Position numbers and translations under genes: made by a program. 64,000 nt of DNA. Origin: Lepisosteus oculatus. Taxonomy: Eukaryota > Chordata > Actinopteri > Semionotiformes > Lepisosteidae. The notes beneath the pieces are model-generated. The model was not told the DNA's origin, searched no databases, and worked only from the letters and a program-made list of their open reading frames with translations. Shown here one piece after another: positions 9,637 to 23,100 of this stretch (positions are counted from its first letter, which is position 1; every line of letters starts with the position of its first letter). Location: the NCBI RefSeq assembly GCF_040954835.1, contig NC_090723.1, positions 4,970,001 to 5,034,000 of the forward strand, read 5' to 3'.

Positions 9637-12600
9637 CCTCTGACCCCTCACTGCCCCCCTCAGCCCCAGAAAGAAGTCATCCCCAACATTTTTGGATGGT
9701 TTAATTCCATTGTTTGTTTAATCTCATTTTATTTTATTTTTATTTTATTTTAAAGAACCATAATGTGAAATGTTAATAATGGTTGTGAGTCTAATATTGT
9801 TTTTCAGCATGGTAATTGAATTGCAATTCATTCTCTTTTCCTTCGCACCTGTAAAACACAGACATAAAAGAAACGCAGCAGTTTACACTGCTAAAGATAT
9901 CGCTATCATATTGTAAAAAGCCATTCGCTGTTGCATGTTTGTTTTTTTACAGCTTCTTTTGCGTTTTAAGAAAGTGTCACAAAAAAACTACTGTACAAAA
10001 AAAAACTAAACCGTTTTAACAGTCTGTATTCTGATGCAATGGTTCAGTGAAATTGTCTACACCTATATTTGATTCACTGCCTTCTCATCACAAAATAATT
10101 TTTAATTATGAATTCACTTAGGTTCTGCTGGTTTTTAGTTCCAAGGATTTGGTGTTTTGTTGTGCGATTTGTGTTTAAAGTAACGTTTTGTGTTATGTTC
10201 AAGTGATGAGATAATGGTGCCGCATTTCCAATCCATCTGGGTTGTCAAAGTGCTTGAGGGTGAAGGAGGGAGAAGGTGAGGCTGTAAGCTGCCTGTATAT
10301 AACTGTGCCTGTTGGGGAACAGGGAGTTGTCTGTGGCTTGGAACCTCAGGGGCAGAAAGCTCTCTTTGTGGGCGTCTGTCTTCTGCCTTAAGAGATCGAA
10401 ACTACTCTGCGGCTGCCCTGTTGGCTCAGATGCACAACATGAATTATTTTGAAGTAGGAGTTGTGCTCTAAGAGTACTGATGGGCTTTATTTTTTTGTTT
10501 TTTTTATATCCCTCCCCAATTAGGAATTGCCAGTTGTCTCTTTACCTCTCTACTCACAGCAGCAACTCCTGTGCTACACAGGAGAACAGTAGGGGACAGG
10601 GGGGCAGTCTCTCCTGACCCCCCCTCACCCATCAGGGCCACCCATCTTCTGACTCTGACCCATCTTGTGCCTGACAGGAGTTACTGTAGACTGGAGGAGC
10701 AGCGTGTGTCTCGTTGACGTCCCGGCAAGCCTACAGGTGACTGGGAGTTGCATACAGGAGCCGCTATTTTAAAAAGAAACGAGACAGCCGTGGCAGACTA
10801 ATCGTAAATCCACCCCTGATGGCACTCTGCCACTTGTGTGCCACCTTTTTGGAACTTCTGGTCGCAGTCAGTTACTGATATGACCCAGGATCAACTTTCA
10901 ACTTAATAAATAATAGAGCACAGCCCCCGATGGCCTTAATTTGCGGATTGTGCACTGTGACTAGAGTGAGGTTGTTGAGGTTCCAGGCCTGCAAGAGAGC
11001 CCCTTTCTCCTGTAGGGGACTTTTAATCATGCTGAGCATTGAAGGTTTCATACAGTGCTCCGTTTGCTGTTTTCCTATATGTTCAAAGACACAGTACACT
11101 AAAGAGACAACCGCTCACTATGTAGGACTTGAGATTATGGAAGCATAGTTTTTATGTTTAAATGCCCACATGTAAGCTCAGGCAGTATTAAGTCCATTGT
11201 GCACTGGATCCAATTCCTGTACTATGTTTGTCTGAAAAAGCAGAAGTTAATTTCATTGCATGTTCAGTTTGTTAGTCATTTAAATGTCAGGGCTTGTATC
11301 TTTAGCAATCTTTTGCTGTAAAGAAAACAAAGTACTAGACATCAAAAGCTAACAAAAAGTGATACCATGCACATCCAAAATGTAGGAGATTGGACTGGAT
11401 GCATGTTTCATTGGTCATTTTTATTTTAATATACATATAATGTATGCCCTATTTAACTCTGATTCCTTGCTTAATGCAGCATTTCTTTTTTTTTATCCTA
11501 GTCTGACATTTTTCCTTAAAAGTTGTTTTAAGATCAACTATAGACCATGGCTGCTGTTCCAGAGTCAGGCTTCCTAGACGGCAACGTGGAGTTGTGGGAG
11601 TACATGCTTTTGCACAGTGTCATTGTAGTGTAAAATGAGCTTATATAAATTTCCAAAAGCCACCTGCTGCAGTCTCGATGGACAAGGAGTGACAGGAAAC
11701 GTGCATAGTCCGTAATTTAGTCAGGGCTTGAGAATTCCACTTGTTAAATCAAGAGCAGGATTGGATTTGGTGTGCAGTGGCTTTTAGGATCTTGTTTCTA
11801 TTTGTCCCTGTAGGAAAGACATCTTGATTACCCATCCCATGACGCTTTTTGAAGAAGAAAATCTAACACAGAATAAGGCTGCTATCTGTTTTCTAGCCCT
11901 TTGATGAGGAATCTTTCCCAGATTTTGCATGGAAATTCATGCAAAGCCATGTTTTTTTTCAACCAGTCACTCCTCTTTTTCTGTTGTTCCCCCCTTTAAG
12001 ATGCAGAATTGGACATAGCCGTCTTGTTTTTCTTTATTCTTTTTTTATCATCATACAAAGAAATAAAACTGTGCACACCTCTGCACACAATCCCTTACAA
12101 ACCAGAAGGTTAACATTGCATCACTCTGCCTCAACTCTTCCTATCATGATTGCTCAGAACGTAAAAGGCTCTCAGGTATGGAATGGATTATGGTTTCAGA
12201 GAGCTGTAACATAAGTATAGAAATGCAAGGAGAAATATATAAATATATTTTCTTTAAAATAATGCTATTTTATTACCGTGTAAATGTCTTTGCATATTAT
12301 TCTAATCATGACTCATTTCCAATAAAAAAAATAGCTGCCACCACTTTTCAGACTTGCATTGAAATATTGAGCAAAAGCCATCTCTGTTGATTAATGGCAA
12401 ACTTGGAATTCTATGGTACACAGCTTTAGTATAAATTGAGAGAGATGACTTCTTCTTTCAAACAATCCACTGTCTCCATCAAAAGGTTTATATCTGTGTA
12501 CTCCCTTGCTCAAAGAGTCTGAAAAGAAACAGGGAAGTTGTGTTTTTTTCTAGTTCCTATTGCTAGTATTTCACCAAGCGTGTTTAATCTTGACTATATT

Positions 12601-12738
12601 AGGTAACGCTCTGCTCTGTTTTATGTTTGTTTATTATTTGTGTTGTGTTTTACTATGTGGATGTAAGCCAAGAAAAAAAAACAATTGGAATAAAGTTTTA
12701 TAAATAATTTTAACAGTAAAAAAATCTTCTGAAATAAA
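9637..12738 (+). other. stat5b: Probable STAT5 3'UTR
   Basis: About 3 kb after the stop with no credible coding frame, T-rich and A-rich, ending at a pair of AATAAA signals. An earlier AATAAA at 10905-10910 could give a shorter transcript. Long 3'UTRs are usual for STAT5B. The extent is inferred from the signals only. Confidence 0.6.
12689..12738 (+). terminator. Polyadenylation signals for STAT5
   Basis: AATAAA occurs at 12689-12694 and again at 12733-12738, 3.05 kb after the stop, in A- and T-rich sequence. TG-rich sequence (ctgctgtagatgtgg) follows the second. They are the most likely ends of the long STAT5 mRNA. Confidence 0.5.
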
Positions 12739-15062
12739 TGCTGCTGTAGATGTGGATTAACAGCCGTTCATCTGACCTGAACTGAGGAACATTATTCTTT
12801 TAAAGAGATTTATGTGTGTTTTAGTTGGAAAGCATGTGGGAAACATTCTGGGCTTTAAACATGTCAAAACCTTAGGACGCTGGGGCAGTGGAAGCTGATG
12901 TATGTGTCTATGCCTACCTCTCGTGAAGTGAGTTCCGAGGCACAATCTTATACAGCTCTGTAAAGTTCATAATTGTATTCTTAGGCTGTATACCAGTGTA
13001 TGACAGACCATGATAAGATTGTAATTAACACCCTGTGTTCCTTGCACTGGCGTTTCTTTCCTACTACAACATTACAAGATTTGCAACCAACACATTGGAT
13101 AGCAAGAAGGCTCGGCTGGGAATGCCACCATTCCTGTACCAAAGGCACCTTTCTGGTAATTGGCGGGAGGTGGGGGTGGGTGTTACTCTTGTAGCCCTTT
13201 CTTTTTCTGGGGATGTGAGACCCACTCGCATGTCTTTTTGCTTTGCACAAGGGCTCTGCAACATCACTGCATCACCAGAGCAACATGGTAACCCGCACCT
13301 GTCCCTCAGTGTTGCAATAAAAGACTGTCAAAACCGTTTCATGGGCATCCAACAAGGGCACTAATGTGCTCCATGTGGCTGCCAAGACACAGTGTGCTAA
13401 ATATGAATACACCTGCCCCTCCTCCTTCAAACACAGGGTACCTGTATGGCTTAGAAATCCTCTCTGAGGCAGACAGACATCAGCTGTGAGCTTGACAAGA
13501 ACCTTCCGTTTATTGTGAAAGAGAAGCAGTTCCATCACCGGTAACAGAAAATACGTGACCAGACACCACTCTTGTGTCCCGAGTCCTAAACGACTCGTGC
13601 AGGAAATAAAGGCCATCAACCAGAGCCCCACGTCTGCAAGAAAGCCAAACAGAAATCCTCTCGTCTTTGTTTTTTTCTTTCCCCAAATCCAGTTTGACAT
13701 TTTACTCAGGGTTGTTATTGTTTAGCTAGTGTCAGAGATCAATCGGACAGAACGCTGTCAAGAATTAAACTCTTAAGATTTTCATTTCCTTTGGGGCTTA
13801 GTCCAAGCAAGGCAAAAGAAAAACAAGCCATTTATCACTCGACTGTTCAGCAGGGTAAAGAAAACTCACTCCTGCCACCTTCTGGATGAAACATCTTTGA
13901 AGCAGATGGGAAGTTGTGTGTACAACTTGCCTGCATTTTTTCTCAACCCAGGATGTTGCTTGTCAAAGCTGGCTATTGGAAGTCTAAACTACGCAAATCA
14001 AAAGTTAAACTGCCCCAATAAATAGCCAAATTAAATTGTCTGCGTAGTGTTAGGAGTATAAAAATGAATTGCAGAAAAGAGGCTTTCTTTACAGCTCATC
14101 TTGACGTTTTCCATGAGCCTTTCCAGGCTTTGTTTTAAAGGTTCTAAGCAAATCTTTCATACCATTTTTGTGTATTTTCATGTTAAAAATGTTTATTGCA
14201 GATGAATTAGTAAGATTCTAAGGAGATGTTTTTAGTATTTTACAAAGTAAAAAAAGTACATAACTCATTATAGAAATACTTGCTAGAAATGGTTTTATTA
14301 GTATATTAAAAAGTCTTTTTTTTAAATACCGGTGTTAAAATCAATGTGCTTTGCATAGTTAACTTAAACCAAGTACAGATGTTCTGCCTGACCTCAGGCT
14401 ACTCTGCGTCTAATCTAATCTCTGCTCTCAAATGAGTTTCTGAACTTTTTTGCTCCTGGTTCCAACACTCTTGGACAGGTTGGGTCTAAAAGCTCAGAAT
14501 CTTCTGGGTTGTGCTTTCATGCTGCCGAGCCCTGCAGAATTCCTCTGACTTCCAGGTCTGTGCATGAGGTATCCACTTGTTGCTAGGACACCTGCTTGCA
14601 CCTGTTGCCTGGATACTGTTTGCTGTTTACATGGAGAGCCAGAGGTTACGGAATTGTTGCTGTCAAAAAGATATCTTGGAACATGCAGTACCAGCTTCTT
14701 TTTCTGTTATAACACTCTGCAGAAATAAGCAAGTGCATCCCTTTAACACTGATTTATAGGAACCCATTCATTCCATATGTTCTGTGTTTTTGGGTTGTTC
14801 GTTATTTATTTAAGAGCATTAGCTATGAATGTACAGGTAGGAGCCCTTACAGTTTAAGGTTTAGTTTAATAAACAGTTTAGTTTGATATGTCCAGGTCAA
14901 GGAATGCAGCAGGTTACACAGTGAAATGCACAGCAAATGGACTTGGCAATTGTGGAATATTTCATTATTATTCCATCGTAAGATACAGTATTTGCTAAGT
15001 CTTGAAGAAGAAAAAGAGTATGGGATCTAAAATGGGATTTTCAGTTTTTATTTATTTTCTAT

Positions 15063-15166
15063 CAGATGTTGCATACAGATGAGCAACCTGTGTCAGGCTG
15101 GCGGACGTCTGGCAGGATTTAACAAAATCGATGCCCTGTCCCGTTCTGTATCTAATATTGATGGAG
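15063..15166 (+). repeat. Direct duplication, copy 1
   Basis: It shares acagatgagcaa, ggcag.attta and aaaatcgatgccctgt.cc.ttctgtat with copy 2 at 15932-16013, in the same orientation, about 0.87 kb away. This copy has an extra block of about 20 bases. A weaker match (tacagta...atttgc) about 50-90 bases upstream of each suggests the duplicated unit was larger. Confidence 0.65.
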
Positions 15167-15931
15167 TTGTCTGGATACAAGTAGGAAAGTGTCTTTATCA
15201 TCAAGGAAAATAATGCTGGAATATTTTTGTCATGCACGGCTGATCAAATCATGGCAATCATGTTTTGCATGGACAAGACAATTTCATTTTAAAACAAATT
15301 ATTTGTTTGTGACACTGGAGCTGGGATTGCAGGAAAGGTAGATCTTATTTATGCAAATGTATCGGGGAAAAAAGGTCAAGCAACATTTTGCTGGGTGTTT
15401 CAGTGTCCAGCATTTTGATTTATTAGATTTCTATTTGTGTCCTCTTCTGAAAATAGAGGCTTCGACTACTGTCACTCTAAATTGCCTCACTTGGAGAAAA
15501 TGAAAGGGGAGCAATCAAGGCAGTCCTCGCATGCAGAATTGTACGCTTTCTTCTGTGAATTGGACTAGCTTCCTGAATTCCCCAGCACCACTCAGCACTC
15601 CTGAGTACACTGCCATTCCTGCTGAGTGACCCCGTGAAGCAGATGGAGTAATAACTCCTGCTGTAGGTCCCAACTATCCGACATTCTCTGAGAAATGGTG
15701 TCATTCAGGCTTCGGACAACACCCAGCATGTGAACATTATTGACATGAATGCATTAAGAAAGATTTTGGCATCTCTTTTCAGAGGGTAAATGTCATTTTC
15801 AAATCCCTTCTCACTATTGTTTTTTATCAGCTCTTACATACAGTAGTGTGCATTGTGTCCTGCATCATATTTTGCACAGCTGGGGATAATACAGTACGTA
15901 TTTGCCAATGTTAATAATATTTTCAGTAATT

Positions 15932-16013
15932 GATGTATACACAGATGAGCAATGTTTGGCAGTATTTAATAAAATCGATGCCCTGTGCCATTCTGTATCA
16001 TTCTACGAAAATT
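15932..16013 (+). repeat. Direct duplication, copy 2
   Basis: Partner of 15063-15166, lacking the insert after acagatgagcaa. It sits about 0.25 kb upstream of the CpG-rich GHDC promoter region. Confidence 0.65.
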
Positions 16014-16234
16014 AAAGTAACAAGACTCAAAATAGCACACTTCGCAGATTGCGTTTTTCTGAACTCCGCAATTCTGTTTTGCACGTGTAATAGTACAACT
16101 GAAATTGTACATCTTAATTACTGAAATACACAGCATGGTAAGTTAGTGAGTCTGCATTTTAAGTAAACGAAAGCCTTCAAATGGTTTGTTAAGAGTTAAT
16201 AACTTCCCGAAAAGGCTAGATTCAGGTGTCCCGC

Positions 16235-16901
16235 TGAGCTCCGTATAGGACGGGCTGCGCACTCGAAACCAGCCGCCAGCGTCTCTCGGTTCTCAATGGG
16301 GGCGGTTTCGAAATGACATCACGGCAAGTTTGGGGAGGTGAAAGGTCACCGGCAGCTGTAACAGGAAGGAACGGAGAAGGCAAAGAGAAAACTGAAACCG
16401 CTGGAGTGAGGAGCAGCGGTGCACCGTCCTCCGGGCTTGTCGCAGCTGGCGACAGGAACACCTTGACGAGGTGTCCCTGCAGCTGGACCTGCTGTCGTGC
16501 ACAACACCGAAAGAGCGAGCAGCCCCCTGTCTGTTCTTGTTATTGCTAGAGATAAGCCTGTCTTGGCAGTTTATCGGGCTGGAGTTTTAAGTGTTGACAG
16601 CTCCGTGGAGATGCGTTGTCGAAAAAACTAGTAGTTTTCATCCACAATCCTGTTTTCTAAAGTGAGAAATGTCGATGTACTTATTTCCCGGTTTTAAGTA
16701 CTTTTTATATTCGTTTTCTCGTTTGACTGCGAGTCGGACACCATTGTTCGTCTCCTAAGACCTGCAGCTGTCCTGTTTCCGTTGAAGTCAAACTTTTTTG
16801 CTAATGGCCGGCACGAAGCTTGAACTGACGATCTGCCGATAAACACAAAGGCGTGATTCGCAGCTACGCAAACACAGTGCTGTAGTACGGGACCCCTCTC
16901 C
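16235..16901 (+). promoter_or_regulatory. ghdc: CpG-rich GHDC promoter and 5'UTR
   Basis: CpG density rises sharply here, with a GGGGGCGG Sp1-type box at 16298-16305 and a CRE-like TGACATCA at 16315-16322 (one mismatch). I see no TATA box, as is usual for broadly expressed CpG promoters. The exact start site cannot be read from sequence, and a 5' non-coding exon cannot be excluded. Confidence 0.55.
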
Positions 16902-17193
16902 ATGTGGGCTGCTTGGCTGGGTCCGGCTCTTCTGGTGGTCGTGGTGTCGGCCATGGCGCTGCTCTGGAGAGACATAGCCTGGAGAGCCAAGGGTCAGCGG
17001 AGGTCGCTGGGCAGCCTGCTCAAGCACTACCTGGGCGTGCGGGTGCTGGGCTGGCTGGGCCGGAGGCAGCGCCGGCGCCTGGAGTCCGATACCAGGGCTG
17101 TGCAGCGGGTCCAGGAGGAGACCTTGCTGGGGCGCCTGCGGAAGAACGCGGAGACCTCCTACGGGCGCCTGCACGGTTTCGGCTCGATTCAAG
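16902..17193 (+). CDS. ghdc: GHDC exon 1: signal anchor and N-terminal helices
   Basis: It starts MWAAWLGPALLVVVVSAMAL and runs to RLHGFGSIQ plus one base; the donor is gtaccg. The ATG is the first in frame and places the hydrophobic segment at the very N-terminus, as in mammalian GHDC. A second in-frame Met (residue 18) would cut the anchor, so the first is preferred. The following intron carries a SINE. Confidence 0.92.
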
Positions 17194-20100
17194 GTACCGT
17201 CGGCACGTTTTGACATCAGCCAGACAAGGGCTTTGCAGCATTTTCAGCTCTACCTCGGTCTTCGCTTCGCTTATCCAGTTCGGTTACTTGGAACTCTTTG
17301 CATACTTGCTTATTTGACCTTGCAAAGTGCCCTAGAAAAACGACATATATGCTGGTGACTTTTCTGACGCCTAAGTAATCTGTATCACCATCATTTTTTT
17401 ATGGCGAGATTCACACACTTTCGCACACTTTCTCTAACTTTTGAAAGAGACCTAAGAAAATCCCATATTGTTAATGGCAATCTAAGATAAGATCACTTGA
17501 TTGGCCATATACAATTTCTTGCATTAGGAATTTGTTTTTTCACATACCCCCGCTTGCTCTCCAGGAGACACACAGAGAGAAGCTGGGGGTCAGAGCACAG
17601 GGTCAGCCATTTATACAGCGCCCCTGGAGCAGCTGGGGTTAAGGGCCTTGCTCAGGGGCCCAACAGAGTGGGATTCCGCTGCTGGCCATAGGATTTGAAC
17701 CGGCAGCCTTCCAGCCACAGGCGTAGATCCTTAGCCAAAGATCTATATATATACAGTATATGGCCAATAAAGTGATCTCTCTCGAAAATATTAGGTGATA
17801 TTGTTTACGAAGTAATATCACATTTAAAGCCAGCGTCATCTCATTTAAATTCAATCTCATCTGGCTTAAACCCAGTAATTGTTTTTGTTGTTCTCCACGG
17901 CGCTAATAGGCTTGCGCAGAACCGGTAACATCCCAAGCAATTTGATCCCTGTGGTTTCAGACGGCGAAGAGTTTCGCGCGCGCCACCCGCTGACGGGCTA
18001 CGAGGACTACAGGGAGCTGGTGGAGCGTGTGGCGGGCGGGGAGGTGGGGGCGCTGACGGCGGAGAGGCCCAGCGTCCTGGCCCTGACCTCCGGGACCTCC
18101 GGCTCCTGCCGCATGCTGCTGAGCACCAGGGACACCAGCACTGAGTTCTTCCTGCAGGTGGGCACCGAGCCCCCCGGGGCTGCTGTGGGTTCGAGCTGCT
18201 CCTGCAGGGAAGGCAGGGAGATCCGGACACTCTCCGAGTGCGGCTGTCCTTTAGCATGAAAGAGGAGAAAACCTCCAAGCAGACCATCAAGACAGGGGAG
18301 GGGAGACACAAACGATTTAAGATGTGCAATTCAAAATGCAGACTAGCTGGGCAAAAGACGAAGCATACCGAGGCAACAGCCAGGGGGTAGAATCGGGCAG
18401 GAGGGGTAGGACAAAATCCATCTGAAGTCCAGGCGCACAGTCCAAAACTGTGTTGGAGACTTTTTTCTGGTGTTGAATTCTGCTTGCTGGAAAAGGCAGG
18501 TTTAGCCTCGAATTCAAGGAAAGAGGTGTTTTCAGAGAGATAGGAACGTTTGAGAACGGCTCCAGACAGGGCAATGAGAGGGGGCCCATTCGGGGCGTGT
18601 AGCTCATTAGGTGGGATTTGTGCAGGTTTTCGGTGTTTTCTTCTGCTCCCGTCAAGAGGTGCAGGATTGGGACTTGTTGCTGTGTCTGATGTCTTGGGCA
18701 GGGCGTGGCGGTGTGCCTGGATGCCATGCAGAGGGCCCATCCGGGCACCCAGAGCCTGCAGAGGACAGCCAAGTTTTTCTACAACCCAACCTGGCGCCAG
18801 TCGGAAGCGGGCATCCCCATCGGCCCCAACTCCTCCACCCCGAGGAGCTCTCGCCAGCTCCTCAGCCTCTACACCACCCCCGCGCCAGCCTTCGAGGTGC
18901 CCACCGAGCAAGAGGCTCTCTACCTGCACCTCCTCTTTGCTGTCAAGGACCCCTCGCTGGGCACCCTGGAGTCCAACTTCGCCTCCACCATCTACTACGC
19001 CTTCTGCGCCCTGCAGGTATAGTGGTGCCCCAGCGGCCCTCGGGCCCCCTCTCTGCTTCTCACTCCCCCTCGGTCACGGGATGAATTGCTTAGCTCTTTT
19101 TGAAAGGCTAACGTCATGCAGAGGGTGAGTGCTTTGAAGTCTGGAGACTGTTGAGGGATTTAGATCCTGGCTGAAAAAGGTTCCAAAATGCAGCTTCCTT
19201 CGAGAGAGGGGTGATATCAAGAGCCATGGCTCCAGAGTGCTGGTACTCTCCCGGGTTTTGCTGATATTACATCTCTTTTTGATTATATATATGGTTTTAG
19301 TACATCGGTGTATGTTTCTGCTTTGATATTTCTTCGCCAGACTTCCTGATAATTACAGCAAAGGCAAAACAGCAGGAGCAGATAAACAGCTTGCTCTTAA
19401 TTACCTGCATAACACCCAACCAACTCATTGGGGACATATACCATACTCGTACTATAGTATACCCTAGTGAACGCTCCTCGGGCACACTGCTTGTGATAGC
19501 CCGGTGTGAAAAGTGTAGTGAAGCCACAGAAACTGTGGATTAAATCCCAGTAAAACCATGGTTCACCAGCAATACCAACAACTAGGAATGAGCCCTATAG
19601 AAAGGTTTAGAGAGTGTTTTAGTCTCGGTACGTTTTTCTTCTCCTGGCCAGAGGACGAGGCGGCTGGGACCCCCTTCCAGAGTGAGGAGTGACCAGGGGG
19701 CAGCTGCAGAGGGATTGTGTGCAGTGTTTATTATCGTCAAGTGAGGAAATGAGGTCAGGATTGATTACTGATTAGGACAGCTGAGGCCAATTAAGCCTGG
19801 CTGTTGTCATCCGTCCCGAGCTGTGGCGATGAGGTCTCCGGTCTCTGCAGGAGCGCTGGCGAGAGCTGGCCGAGGACGTGGAGCTGGGCCGGGTCCGGCC
19901 CGAGCTGGCCGTCCCGCAGGAGGTCCGGCGCGACCTGGACTCGCGGCTCCGGCCCGACCCGGCCAGGGCCGCCCAGCTGCGGGCCCAGTGCGAGACAGGC
20001 TTCCAGGGCATCGCGCGCCGGCTGTGGCCCCGACTCAACCTGGTGCTGACCGTGGACTCGGGCTCCAACCACGTCTACGGCGAGCTCCTGAGACGACACT

Positions 20101-23100
20101 ACTGCCAGGGAGTGCCCTTCTACTCTCCCTTCTACGCCGCCACAGAAGGTTCAAACCCTGGGCTTCTTGCTGCTTGCTTAGCTCTACACTTTATTTCTGC
20201 AACCCTGCATCTTGTGCTCCAGGAGACAGACATATTTGTCCTCGTGCTGAACGGAACGTAGTTCTGCTCATCCGCTGCGATGCTGAAGCGGCCCGGCTGT
20301 GACTGATTGTCGGACATCCACAGCTGTCTTTCCTCTCTTTAGAAAGTAAACTTCATCGCAGCAAGGTGTACGTTTCTTTCAAAGAGTACAAATCTCAGTC
20401 ACAATTCTAAAAAGAAACGATCTCAAAGGAGCGACTGTCTGTTATTGACCATTCAATCCGTTTTGCAGGTGGTCGTTAAAGCTGGAGTCGCCCTGACGAT
20501 ATCCACAGGTCTTTCGCTTGCTTGTGCAGGTTGTCAGACAGTCTGTGGTGTCTGATTACCCACCAGCTCCAGGCTGTAGCAGCCTGGGGTATCCTGTAGT
20601 GCAAGATGGGCATGGTGGGGGGCTAAGGATGTACCCCACCTCCCGCAAACTCACAGGTGTCCTTAATCAATTTAGTGTAGCTCGTAGGTGGAGACGTCTC
20701 CAGATCTCAGAAAGCGGATCGTTTGCGTTCTAGAATCCCAGTGGCCCCCCTTCTCCTTCTCGTCTCCGAGGGCCGTGTGCAGGATGTGGGGTACGGGGGT
20801 GCTCGCTTGGGCTCTGAAGGAATAATTGGTCTCTGTTCCCCCCCTGCGCCCGGTGCCGGTTCAAGGCCTGATCGGAATAAACCTGTGGCCCGAGAGGGAG
20901 CGGCACCAGTACCTCCTGTGTCCGCGGTCCATGTTCTGTGAGTTCATCCCCGAGGAGGGCCTGGAGGAGAGGCAGCCAAGCACTCTGCTGCTGCACCAGG
21001 TGCAGGAGGGGCAGCAGTATGAGCTGGTCGTCACCAATGCAGCTGGGCTGTACAGGTAGGCGCAGTCACCTGTCCTGTATGTGCTGCCTTTCAGAAGTGT
21101 CCTACATCACAAATGCAAAAGAAAACCAACACAACCCTATAATTTCAGAACCAATAAAATAATAACAAATTGTTTTAAAAGCTGTAAAGTTAAAAGAATG
21201 GGGAAAAAAAACAGAATAAATACTGGCAGTCCTAAAGTCTTAACCCAGTTATATTAAAATACAGAACCGATGTACAGCAAGACTCTGATGGTCTTAGGAA
21301 GAGAGTTCTGCAGCTTTTTGGTTATTGCAGCAAGGGGTCCTGATCTGAGGACACGGAAAAGTCTCTCGTTTCTGGCAGGAGTGCGTGCTCTGAGCTTGAG
21401 CACCGGGCATTGCTCGTTAATTCACGAACCGGGCAGCTGATGGCACTGCCCGCTAGTGACTTCCTGTTGCGGCCGTGTGTGCAGATGGCATTGATACAGG
21501 CAGACCTGTCAGTGTACTTATAGAATGACTTCACAAGGACATCTCAGTTTGCATTTAATGTATGTTATCTACTGAATAAAATATACTTTTCTGATAAAAA
21601 GGAAAGCCTTTTTTTAAATTTCACTCCCCTAAGTTGCCACTGACTTTCTTTAGAAGTTACATCCTGTCGTTCGGGGTTGTCATTACCACATGTGACCGCT
21701 AGGTGTCCGCAGAACCTTAACATAAAAATGATTTTTTTTTGTCGCTGGCTTCAAAATCAGACTTTGATATCTGAGTGGGGAGCTTTGTCAGCATCTCTTG
21801 TCTGAAAAGGACCATTAGACCTCTGCTGCCCTAATTAGTAAAAGTAAAAAAGACTCAACTGCTGAAACAGTTTATTTTTCTGAAACAGTTTACTTTTCAG
21901 CATTGAATATTTGATGTTTCGGATTTTCATTTTAAATTTGAAATCTTTTTTTTTTTTTTGCTGCTGTGTGTGTTTGTGTGCCATATTAAACAGCCGAACC
22001 GAAATCAGGGTGTAAAAAACGGAAACATTTTTGTTTTGCACTCTCCCAGGTATCGTCTTGGGGACGTGGTGAGAGTGGTCGGATTCCACAATCAGTGCCC
22101 AGTGGTAGAATTTCAGTACAGGTGCGTTGTTCTCCATTCCTCTTTATTTTACCCTTCAAGTAGTCAAATTGTCCATCTTTTATTTCAAAATGGGAAATTT
22201 AAATAAAACCTTTTGAACAGATGCTTAATTAAAATTAAATTTCATATTTTTTTCCTTAATTTTTAATTATGAATTGCCATTGATTGGCATTGTTGGTATG
22301 TTACCCCTCTAGTCTGGAGTCTTTCAATTAAACACCCACTCGGTGTGGCCACCCAGGCAGCTATTGCTGAACCAGCATTATTTTAAAACACGTTACCTTG
22401 TACATGGGTTTTTATATTTATCTGTGTATCCTGTGTGCTGTTGTTCTGTTATTTGTAACAAATTGTGAGAGATCCAAAGGAGCTATATAAACTTAGTATT
22501 CTAATTATGAAAAAAATAGTGGCAGCATGTAATAAAAACTGAAAAATCACAGTTTGAAAGTGTGCCCTGTCGTCTGGATTCCCATGAAAACGAGATCAGG
22601 TTTCCGAAGTCAACAGGATGTCTTTGTGGGAAGGCTATGAGTCACTGCTTGCAAAGTCCAAGACAAATCACTCTTCAATGGCTTCATGCATCTCCACTGT
22701 CAGGGCGCTGGGGGTGTTACTGGGGTAACGTGGGGATTCGGTAGGGAAAGATGTTGGTGGGAGACTGCAGCGTGTGTTGCCTGTTTGTCCTCTGCGCAGA
22801 CGCGGACAGATGTTGAGTGTGAGAGGGGAGAAGGTGTCCGAGGAGCTGTTTTACGGCGCCCTGCAGCGCGCGGTCAGTCTCTGGCCAGGAGCCGAGCTCG
22901 TCGACTACTGCTGTGCGGAGAGCGGCATTCTGGGTAAGCCGGCCCCAGCCGACATCGGCTTGTTGTCCATGTCCGCGTGTGGTGGAGGAGCTCGTTGTGA
23001 CGTGGGTGTGTAGCCCAGGTCATTCTGCAGTTTTTGCCTTCCACAGCCTGATTCTGTCTGCTGCTCTGCATCCCTGACGTACTTTAGAGGGCCCGTAGAG

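Larger units (their letters stand above)
12760..16230. other. Intergenic region between STAT5 and GHDC
   Basis: About 3.5 kb of unique-looking, moderately AT-rich DNA. The only structure I see is a diverged direct duplication (15063-15166 and 15932-16013) and a 142-codon minus-strand open frame at 13272-13700 that matches no family I know. Confidence 0.6.

Noticed and set aside
17841..18929. 362-codon minus-strand open frame opposite GHDC exons 2-3
   Set aside because: It starts with GTG and not ATG, lies antisense to two verified GHDC exons and their intron, and owes its openness to GC-rich codons on the sense strand.
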